A stretch of 38,292 nucleotides of DNA. Origin: Prado023 sp049688395 (GTDB lineage: Bacteria; Actinomycetota; Actinomycetes; S36-B12; CAIYMF01). Below, piece after piece: positions 1 to 6,755 of this stretch; the stretch's first letter is position 1, and each line of letters opens with the position of its first letter. The stretch is from the NCBI GenBank assembly GCA_049688395.1, contig JBAVKQ010000327.1, positions 1 to 38,292 of the forward strand. Reading direction: 5' to 3'. Both the position numbers and the translations under genes were made by a program. The notes under the pieces were generated by a model. It did not search any database, was not told the origin of the DNA, and was given only the letters and a program-made list of their open reading frames with translations.

Positions 1-1130
1 GCCTCGGACTGATCGGCGCGGAACTCGCTCATGTCGAAGCGTAACGGCGCCACGCCCTCGCCCAGGATGAGCTCGGTCAGGGCCTTGGCCAACTCCGTCT
101 TGCCCGTGCCGGTCGGGCCGACGAACAACAGCACCCCCCGTGGGCGTCGGCCGCTGGACCGGGCCTGTGCCCCGGAAAGCCCCAGCACCGAGCGTTTCAG
201 GATGTCGAAGGCTCGGGTGACCGCGGCCGGCTGCCCGAGCACTCGGCCCGTCACTGTCCCCTCACGCTCGGCCTGGGCCACCTTCGCCCTCAGATAGTCC
301 CGCCGCCACGGGTTGTCGGCGGCACCGATGCGGTGGGCACGGATGGCCGCGTCCACGTCGTCAGCCGGGATCTCCTGATCGCGGGCCAGCTCGACCACGT
401 CGATCAGGTCGCGCAGCAGCATCCCGTCGCTGCCATCGGCCAACTCGTCCGCGGCCTGCTCCGCGGTCAAGGCATCGGTGGCTCCCGGCAGGCGGGAGGC
501 AAGGCGACCGGCCAGGGCCTGGCGCTGCTCAAGTCCCGGCACCGGCACGACGATCGTGCGCACCGAGGACGGGTTGTCCGCGAGCAGCCAGTGCGGGAGG
601 TCGTGCTCCCGGTCCACGACCCAGAACACTGGGTTGTGCCGCTTGCGTCCTGCGAGGAACTTGGGGGTGGCGCCTGCGGCCAAGCCCTCGATCGCGGCGA
701 AGAACTCCTGCTCGTGGCGGTCCATCGAGTCGACATCGGCCATCGATCTGGTGGGTCGGTGCAGGACGACGCCACACGCGACTTCACGTTGAGTCGTGAC
801 CTTGCGGATCAGGTTCTCCAGAGCTGTCAGCTCCAAGGGCTCGTCCGGCTTCAGCTGGACGCCTGTGGCTGCCTCGGCGGCGTGCCTGGCCTCGATATCC
901 CCCGGAAGCACCTGGGCGCCCAGCACCGGATGGTGGGCGATCACGAACTGGTAGCCCTCGGCGGCAAGCGCCCGCCAGATGGCCGTGATCGTGTCGACCA
1001 GTTCCCATCCATCCGGGCCGGGGATCAGGTGCTGATCGTTGACGTTGCCCCAGAGCACGTAGTGCGGGGTCACCGACAACCGCGAGCGAATGTCCCGCAG
1101 CCACGCGGGCCATGGCTGATGGTCAGCCAT
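1..1130 (-). CDS. Clp/ClpB-like AAA+ ATPase, 3' end missing (runs off window)
   Basis: The reading frame is open from an ATG at 1130 to the left edge, giving about 376 residues of a longer protein. The C-terminal visible part has a Walker A motif GPTGTGKTE at residues 338-346 followed by RFDMSEF at about 364-370, the ClpA/ClpB second-AAA-domain signature. The first 250 residues look like a degenerate AAA module: a sensor-like stretch at about 170-205 (WVVDREHDLP, then VPVPGLEQR) is present but no Walker A precedes it. The start overlaps the end of the upstream gene by 8 bp and GGATGG lies 5 bases before it; an in-frame ATG at 1139 is the alternative. Translational coupling puts it last in the kinase operon. 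Family knowledge suggests an ATP-driven remodeller or unfoldase; the substrate is unknown. The Walker B and arginine finger lie outside the window. Confidence 0.85.
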   Translation of the reverse strand, partial: MADHQPWPAWLRDIRSRLSVTPHYVLWGNVNDQHLIPGPDGWELVDTITAIWRALAAEGYQFVIAHHPVLGAQVLPGDIEARHAAEAATGVQLKPDEPLELTALENLIRKVTTQREVACGVVLHRPTRSMADVDSMDRHEQEFFAAIEGLAAGATPKFLAGRKRHNPVFWVVDREHDLPHWLLADNPSSVRTIVVPVPGLEQRQALAGRLASRLPGATDALTAEQAADELADGSDGMLLRDLIDVVELARDQEIPADDVDAAIRAHRIGAADNPWRRDYLRAKVAQAEREGTVTGRVLGQPAAVTRAFDILKRSVLGLSGAQARSSGRRPRGVLLFVGPTGTGKTELAKALTELILGEGVAPLRFDMSEFRADQSE

Positions 1131-2535
1131 TTCGACCATCCAGCTGCATCTGACGTTGCCTCTCCTTCTTGCGCTTGCGCCGAGTCTCGCGCTTCTTGCC
1201 CTGGGCCACTTCCACGCGGTCCACGGGTTCCACCCCGGGCTCGATCCGCTCGTCGATTCGAACAATGACTCCCTGGTCGCGAGCTGACTCGAGCAGGGAG
1301 TCCAGGTCCTCGCAGAACTCGCGCTCGACCTGCACATCCGCGCGCCTCTCCGCTCGCGACGATGCCAGCCGCGGGTCGCCGACGCGCACGACATCGAGGT
1401 CGACCTCGCGAGTGCCCACGTCGTACTCCACGTGGATCAGGTGCTGGGGCCAGTCCGGGTGCCCGGCGTATGCGCCCTCTTCGGAGATCGCGTCGGCGAC
1501 GAAGGCCGGGCCGAGCTCATAGCCCAGGTCGGCCAGGGAGCCAGCCAGCACCGACGCGGCATAAAGGTCGTCGAACTCCGACTGGACGCGGTCGAGTTCC
1601 GCCTTAGCCCGCCCCAATAGGTCGGGATCCCAGGGTCGTTCGCCCACGAGGTAGGCGCGGGCCTGTTCGACCAGCTCCTTGCCACGTGGGGTTCCGCAGC
1701 CGGCCAGAGCAGCGATCAGCGCTCCAGCGTGCTCGTCCTGCAGTGCCCGTACGGCGGACTGGGAAGCGGCTTGGCCGCACAGGGTCTCGAGAGCGCTGGC
1801 CGCCTCAGCCAACCGGTCGCCGGTCAGGTCACCGATCTGGGACAGCCAGCCCTGAACCTGCCCGATCGTGTCCGTATCCGCGTCCTCGGGGAGCTCGGAC
1901 AGGGCGCGTGCGGTCCGCTGCCTCAGGTTTGCGTCCTGCGCGGCCCGCAACTGAGCAACCGCTTCGGCCACGGCAATGGCCTGGACCGCCCGCCGATCGG
2001 CTTCCAGGTCGACGGCTCGGCGGGCCAACGAGTCAGTTGCGGTGGTGATCGCTTCGTGAGCCCGGGCCGCTGTTGTGGTTGATTCGTGTGCCAGGGCCGC
2101 GGCGAGTGCCTTGGAGTGGGTGACAGCCGCCAGCGCAGCGAGCTCCCGGGTCAGCCGGCCCGTGGCCGCGGCCATCAGTCCGATCGCCTGCTGAATCCTC
2201 GCGACATCCGATGAGGGGTCCGGGTAGGGTCCCGGGACCAGATCCGTGGGCTCCACCCCCGCGTCGGCGCAGGCCGCGTCGAAGGCTGTCCGGACCGCCA
2301 AGTAGTTGGCCCAGCGTTCACCCTCGAGTGCGAGCAACCGCGCCTCGAGCGCACGCGCCTGCTCGTGGTCCTCCCATGCATGGTTGGCCGCTCGACCCGC
2401 CGCTGCGGTGCCTCGGGCGATCCCGACAGCGCAGTAGCCGACCCCCACCACGAGTCCGGCGGCGATCACGACCGCCCCAGCCGCCGCACCCACCACCACC
2501 AGTCCGATGACCTCACCGCCGGCTCCGGAGCTCAC
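1123..2535 (-). CDS. Helical membrane-anchored protein with basic C-terminal tail, unknown function
   Basis: I do not recognise a family for this 470-residue product. Residues about 8-37 are a Gly/Ala/Val-rich hydrophobic segment, probably one N-terminal membrane helix. Residues about 40-320 are rich in Ala, Glu, Arg and Leu and look like long helices or coiled coil. A short mixed domain follows (about 325-420), and the last 25 residues are strongly basic (GKKRETRRKRKKERQRQ). The GTG start is supported by GGGAGGA six bases upstream. The gene begins 21 bp after the kinase stop and overlaps the AAA+ gene, so it very likely shares their transcript. By inference it may be a membrane scaffold or adaptor linking the kinase and the AAA+ ATPase. 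Confidence 0.8.
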   Translation of the reverse strand: MSSGAGGEVIGLVVVGAAAGAVVIAAGLVVGVGYCAVGIARGTAAAGRAANHAWEDHEQARALEARLLALEGERWANYLAVRTAFDAACADAGVEPTDLVPGPYPDPSSDVARIQQAIGLMAAATGRLTRELAALAAVTHSKALAAALAHESTTTAARAHEAITTATDSLARRAVDLEADRRAVQAIAVAEAVAQLRAAQDANLRQRTARALSELPEDADTDTIGQVQGWLSQIGDLTGDRLAEAASALETLCGQAASQSAVRALQDEHAGALIAALAGCGTPRGKELVEQARAYLVGERPWDPDLLGRAKAELDRVQSEFDDLYAASVLAGSLADLGYELGPAFVADAISEEGAYAGHPDWPQHLIHVEYDVGTREVDLDVVRVGDPRLASSRAERRADVQVEREFCEDLDSLLESARDQGVIVRIDERIEPGVEPVDRVEVAQGKKRETRRKRKKERQRQMQLDGRNG

Positions 2536-2556
2536 CGCATTCCTCCCATTCCCATG

Positions 2557-5136
2557 TCACCTGCGACCACGCAGGACCACCCACAGCAGCCATGCTGCGG
2601 CCGCACCGAGAAACTGCACGCCCCATGGGCTCGGCAGATAGGACAGCGGCAGGTTGAGCAAACCCACCACACCGAAGCACACCGAGACCAGAAGCCCCCG
2701 GCGGACGGCTGAGGCTGAGGTGGCATACGCGCGTGCGGCCAACCCCACAAGGATGGGCCCGAGCAGGCACACGAGGACTGTCACAACCAGTGCCGTGCTG
2801 GTAGCCGGGATGCCGCCGACCAGATGGCCCACGCTTGTCGCCGGACCCGCGACCGCAGTCACCACCGAGTCACTGGAAGCCCACTGCTGGTACTCGGGGG
2901 TGAGGACCAGGGACTCCGCTGCGGGACCGACCCCGACCACGAGACCCACCAGCAGCGCGCTGGAGGCCAGCCCGGAACCCATAGACACGGTGCGCAGGGG
3001 GTCTCGGTCGCGGAGCTCGGCTGGTGAGTGGAACTGCAGCCCGCGCCACCAGCCCAGCAGACCCAGCGGGATCAGCGGCGGGACCAGCAGGCAGGTGACC
3101 GCGATGGCGGCCTGCATGGCGCGACGCTCCAATGGATGCCGTGCGGCGGTCCCACCTGGGCCATCGCTGCGCGCCCGCCAGTACAGCAGCGCGGACGCAG
3201 CGAAAAGCGGCAGAATGATCAGGGGGTCGGTCCACCAGGTCAGCCAGTTCCCGAGCCGGTCGGGTAGGTCCCTTGCCCAGAGCGTGAGCGCTGGGTCCGG
3301 GGTCATCCCGGCCCAGGAATGAGGCGCCAGGACCCGCAGGCCCAGCCAGAGCGCCACGAGCACCGCCTGGAGCATCAGGATCGACCCCAGGATGCGGCGG
3401 GTTCGGGGCACTCGTTGCAGATTGTTGCCGTACCGCTCGCTCCTCGAGCGGTTGCGTTCGTCGCGAGCTGCCTGGTGGGCCCGATCGACGTCACGCTCGG
3501 CGGCGGGGGCGAGGCTCAGGATCGCGTAGTCCACGCCGGGACCGTCGCCCAGGCCACGGGCGATCTGCGCGTACCAGTCGGACCGTCGGGCGCGTTTGGA
3601 CGCCGCTCCCCGAGCGCGCTCGGACAAGCGCTCGGCCTCGCTCGGTCTGAGCAGAGCCAGCAGGATCGCCCCGCGGGCCTGCACGGCGAGGGCGTCGTCC
3701 GCGGACTCCGCGTGCGCGTCGAACGCCTGTGCCCACCGGTCCACCTCAATGTGCCATCGGGCGTCCAGGGAAGTGTCGTCCCAGGTGTCAGCGTCCTCCC
3801 ACGCTGTGAGAACCCGGTCGGTGAACAGGCAGTTGACCGCCTCGGCCTCGGGGGAGTCGGGGTCGGCCGCGGTCCGGTCGGCCAGCCCACCCAACGACTC
3901 GGCATCCACCGCCCATTGCCGGTAGACCGGGGGAGCGTTGGGGTTGAGCTGTCGGATCAGCCGGGAGAGTCGCAGGCCTGTTGGCTCAGCGGCGTTCAGG
4001 ATGGACTCCGCGTCGCTGGTCAGGTCCAGGTTCTTGATCTGGCGACCGTGCTCGCGAAGCACCGCAACCAGGTCGTCGGAGCGCTGATCGATTAGAACCG
4101 CGGAGTCGTCCCAGTCCGCGGCCAGCGCGAGGCCGAAATCATTGAGTGCCTGGTAGTTGCGGCCCCGAAAGTGGATGGGTGTCTGCGCTGGGGGGGCCGC
4201 CACGACGATTGGCTCTGGCGGGGCCCACTGGGTACCGACGTCCGGGCTACCGCCAGCCAACCACCGGCGGACTTCGGAAGCACCCCAGCGTTGCTGTTCG
4301 TCGCGCGCCAACAACCCCTGGCACAGCCGGGTCCAGTCACCTTCATCATCGGCGGGCAGGTCGCTGAGGTCGGCGTTGCGTTCCCGCAGGAAGTCGGCAA
4401 CAGCAGCCTCGGGTAGGTCGTGGTGCAACTCGTGTCCGGTGCGCAGCCAGTAGGCGATCGCCCCGAGCGACCACCAGTCGCCCTCGGGTTGGACATAGCC
4501 CGTGAGAGCCCGTGGGTCTGACCAGCCAGGAGTTCCGCGGACTTCGGAGAGCCGCACGTCGTGTCGCAGCGTAGCCATCCCGAAGTCGGCCAGGGCCAGG
4601 CCCAGCGGTTCGGTCGTGCGGACCAGGATGTTGGCCGGCTTGAGGTCGCCGTGAGCCAGCGGAACATCGGCCAGCCCGTGGATGCACTCGATAGCTGCGG
4701 TGATCTCGTCGATCGCCTTCCGAGCTGACTTCTCGGTCAGTACGCCGATTCGGTCCACCAGATCGTCGAGATCACCGGCCGGGACGTACTCGAGGATCTC
4801 GTAGCCGACGCCCTGTTCGGTGCCGAAGTCGTGCAGCGTCACGACATGGTCCACTTCAGCTCGCTGGACCAGGTGCAGGACGTCGGTGCGCAGGCCGAGT
4901 TCGCGAGAGTAGATCTTGAGCACGAGGATGGGCCCCTCGGCACCTCGGGGCCGGACGGTGAGCAGGAGCGCCTCGCTGCCGCGCTTGGGAAGCATCGAGA
5001 CCAGCTCGTAGTCAGCGCGAAGCGCGTACGGCAGGCGGAACCCGGAGATGGGGGGCAGGGATGCCAGCCGGAGGTTCGTGAGGGTGTCCCCGCTCCGGGC
5101 GCCCACCCGGGTCGGGGTTCCGGCATCCTGGGTCAT
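2557..5136 (-). CDS. Ser/Thr protein kinase with polytopic C-terminal membrane domain
   Basis: The 859-residue protein starts with a kinase domain (about 40-310). Visible elements are the ATP-binding lysine in LVLKIYS (K74), the catalytic loop HGDLKPANI (162-170, HGD rather than HRD), ADFG at 183-186, the GTPGW activation-segment anchor at 201-205 and DWWSLG after it. Catalytic Asp, Asn and DFG residues are present, so it should be active. A helical linker follows, and the last 280 residues hold about six or seven hydrophobic helices. The ATG at 5136 overlaps the upstream small gene by four bases (ATGA); a longer in-frame extension to 5289 is Arg-rich, low-complexity and overlaps that gene, so I rejected it. 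It lacks the external PASTA repeats of PknB-type kinases. It probably phosphorylates partners encoded by the same operon; that is inference. Confidence 0.9.
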   Translation of the reverse strand: MTQDAGTPTRVGARSGDTLTNLRLASLPPISGFRLPYALRADYELVSMLPKRGSEALLLTVRPRGAEGPILVLKIYSRELGLRTDVLHLVQRAEVDHVVTLHDFGTEQGVGYEILEYVPAGDLDDLVDRIGVLTEKSARKAIDEITAAIECIHGLADVPLAHGDLKPANILVRTTEPLGLALADFGMATLRHDVRLSEVRGTPGWSDPRALTGYVQPEGDWWSLGAIAYWLRTGHELHHDLPEAAVADFLRERNADLSDLPADDEGDWTRLCQGLLARDEQQRWGASEVRRWLAGGSPDVGTQWAPPEPIVVAAPPAQTPIHFRGRNYQALNDFGLALAADWDDSAVLIDQRSDDLVAVLREHGRQIKNLDLTSDAESILNAAEPTGLRLSRLIRQLNPNAPPVYRQWAVDAESLGGLADRTAADPDSPEAEAVNCLFTDRVLTAWEDADTWDDTSLDARWHIEVDRWAQAFDAHAESADDALAVQARGAILLALLRPSEAERLSERARGAASKRARRSDWYAQIARGLGDGPGVDYAILSLAPAAERDVDRAHQAARDERNRSRSERYGNNLQRVPRTRRILGSILMLQAVLVALWLGLRVLAPHSWAGMTPDPALTLWARDLPDRLGNWLTWWTDPLIILPLFAASALLYWRARSDGPGGTAARHPLERRAMQAAIAVTCLLVPPLIPLGLLGWWRGLQFHSPAELRDRDPLRTVSMGSGLASSALLVGLVVGVGPAAESLVLTPEYQQWASSDSVVTAVAGPATSVGHLVGGIPATSTALVVTVLVCLLGPILVGLAARAYATSASAVRRGLLVSVCFGVVGLLNLPLSYLPSPWGVQFLGAAAAWLLWVVLRGRR

Positions 5137-5309
5137 CGGGCCCCCGGCCCGGCGCCAGCATCGGCGGGGTCGGCGGTGCCATACGTGGCGATCTGCGCAT
5201 CGCGGGTGGCGCCTGCGTCGGCGGCGACGTGCGCCAGCCTCAGGCCGGTTGCCGCCAGAATCATGAGGCAGAGGACGGCTACGAACCACTCCTTGCGCCA
5301 GACGTCCAT
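5133..5309 (-). CDS. Small single-helix membrane protein
   Basis: This 58-residue product has a short charged N-terminus (MDVWRKEW), one hydrophobic helix at about residues 8-23, and an Ala/Asp/Gly-rich polar tail. The ATG at 5309 is preceded by GGGAGGGG at good spacing, and its stop overlaps the kinase start in an ATGA. That coupling is the main reason to believe it is translated. It is the first gene of the kinase operon. No known family is recognisable; it could be a small regulator or membrane partner of the kinase, or simply a leader ORF that couples kinase translation. Confidence 0.65.
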   Translation of the reverse strand: MDVWRKEWFVAVLCLMILAATGLRLAHVAADAGATRDAQIATYGTADPADAGAGPGAR

Positions 5310-5343
5310 CGCCCCTCCCGCCGTCGCGCGACCGCCGTGGGTC

Positions 5344-5349
5344 AGGATA
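5344..5349 (-). promoter_or_regulatory. Candidate -10 box for the kinase operon
   Basis: On the minus strand TATCCT lies about 35 bases upstream of the 5309 start, leaving a short leader that contains the GGGAGG ribosome site. I see no convincing -35 hexamer, so this is a weak motif-level call in the divergent intergenic region. Confidence 0.35.
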
Positions 5350-5419
5350 CTGAGGGATGTGGGCACGTGGCAGTCCGCAGTAGTGTTACGGGCCCGCGCG
5401 TCCTGCACAGGGGGTATCC

Positions 5420-6199
5420 ATGGCAAGCACCGGGATCGGCGTACCCCGGTCGCGCTGGCGCGTCTGGCTGGGGTGGGCGGCTGTGCTGGCGGCGGGGTTG
5501 CTGGCGGTGGCCTGGGTGACAGGTGCGTTCGCCGGCGAGTCGGGTGGGCCAGGAACGTGTCACGCCTATACGGCGCTCGCCGACGCCGGCAGTGCCGATC
5601 CAGTGCCGTGCGAGGGCCCGCATGCTGGGGAGACGGCTGCGGTCCTCACCCACACGCTGAACAGAGCCGCGGTGAAGAAGCAGTGCCGGTCGGCGGCAAT
5701 GGAGATGCTCTCGGCGGGCTCTCGCCAGAGCCATGCCGTGAGTGCTTTCCGAGAGGTACTCGTCGACGTGCAGGAGCCTTGGCGCCGTTCGAGGCTACGT
5801 TGCGACGTGGTGCGTGTGGCCTACACCGGTGTGCGATCCGCCTGGGTCCCGGCGGTGGTCGAGGGCTCCGTGGCAGGCCGCCTTGCCGCCGAGCCGCACA
5901 CCTGGGCTCAGTGTCGGCGACTGGACGGGTCGCGGGAGGCCGCCAGCGTCGCGTGCCGGAAGTCGAGCAAGCGGGTTGTGGAGTTCGCCTTCACTGTGAA
6001 GACGGCGGGGGAGTACCGGCCGCAGAAGGCCAACCAGGCAGTCGAGAAGGCCTGTCGATCTGCAGCCAAGGGCGAAGTGGGCAGGGCAGCCGAGCCCGTG
6101 TCGCTGTCGGTGATCACCAAGCGTGACTGGGAATCCGGATCCACCACGAAGGGCAGATGCGCCTTTACTACCAAGGTATGGGAGCACTCCCGCCCGTAG
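5420..6199 (+). CDS. Septum-formation-like membrane-anchored Cys-rich protein
   Basis: The 259-residue product has an Arg-containing N-terminus and one hydrophobic helix (about residues 14-38), then an extracytoplasmic domain. Two halves each carry the pattern of the actinobacterial Septum_form family: a first Cys, then a V-P-C-x-x-PH-x-x-E-type motif (PVPCEGPHAGE), and later HTWAQCRR and VACRK. The even spread of cysteines suggests disulfides outside the cell. AGGGGG six bases before the ATG supports the start. It is transcribed divergently from the kinase operon. The Septum_form name comes from family annotation and its exact function is poorly known; a cell-envelope role is the safe statement. 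Confidence 0.75.
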   Translation: MASTGIGVPRSRWRVWLGWAAVLAAGLLAVAWVTGAFAGESGGPGTCHAYTALADAGSADPVPCEGPHAGETAAVLTHTLNRAAVKKQCRSAAMEMLSAGSRQSHAVSAFREVLVDVQEPWRRSRLRCDVVRVAYTGVRSAWVPAVVEGSVAGRLAAEPHTWAQCRRLDGSREAASVACRKSSKRVVEFAFTVKTAGEYRPQKANQAVEKACRSAAKGEVGRAAEPVSLSVITKRDWESGSTTKGRCAFTTKVWEHSRP

Positions 6200-6230
6200 C
6201 AGCGCCGCTCAGATGGGTAGCCGTATGCCA

Positions 6231-6590
6231 TCAACTCGGACTCGGGCGTCGTGCGTCGAGTTCCTCGGGGGCAAGCTCGGCGAGGATCAACGGGACCTGC
6301 TTCTCGAGGCTGGCGGTGAGGGCCGCGTGCTCCTCGCGCACCACGTTCTTGTAGTCGGGCACCTGGTCGTCGAGGAATGCTGAGCAGCCCTGATCGTCCC
6401 CAGCCTCCGTGAGTGCCTCGAACTCGTCGAGCTGGGTCCTGGTGAGGGCAGCCGTGAGGCGCGTTCCGACGCGAGTCTGCAACTGGTCGTACAGCGTCGC
6501 CAGCAGCGAGTCCTGATCATCTTCTGACAGGCGAGCAAGGCCCAGCTCAGCAAGGTACGCGCGGTCGAGTCGCACCGGATCTGACATCAT
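6231..6590 (-). CDS. DUF5663-like small protein
   Basis: The 119-residue product is acidic and helical. It resembles the DUF5663 pattern: LGL..L...D...L...LY..LQ.RVG..L...L...QLDEFE..., then a P-D-Y-x-x-x-V-x-x-E stretch (VPDYKNVVREEH). The start is one of two adjacent ATGs at 6590/6587, with GAGGA about six bases before the first. A much longer open frame continues upstream through the opposite-strand membrane gene and is a shadow. The function of the family is unknown. It is divergent from the large RyR-like membrane protein gene and convergent with the septum-formation-like gene. Confidence 0.7.
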   Translation of the reverse strand: MMSDPVRLDRAYLAELGLARLSEDDQDSLLATLYDQLQTRVGTRLTAALTRTQLDEFEALTEAGDDQGCSAFLDDQVPDYKNVVREEHAALTASLEKQVPLILAELAPEELDARRPSPS

Positions 6591-6677
6591 CTGCCATCCT
6601 CGTGCCCGTGGGAGCCGGACGCGCGGCGACAGGACCACGGGGAAGGAGCCGGGGCCGGACCGCGGTGGTGCATTGCC

Positions 6678-6683
6678 TAGACT
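6678..6683 (+). promoter_or_regulatory. Candidate -10 box for the RyR-like membrane gene
   Basis: TAGACT lies in the divergent gap (6591-6755), about 72 bases before the ATG at 6756. It matches TANNNT well, but no clear -35 is visible. Confidence 0.35.
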
Positions 6684-6755
6684 CAGCCCGACCTGTCGGA
6701 CCACCGGGGCTGGCTGCTGCGAGTCCGGTCCGTCCATCTCACTTGGGGGAAGCCG

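Noticed and set aside
333..1268. A 311-residue plus-strand open frame at the left edge
   Set aside because: The minus strand encodes a coherent AAA+ protein with a Walker A motif over the same bases.
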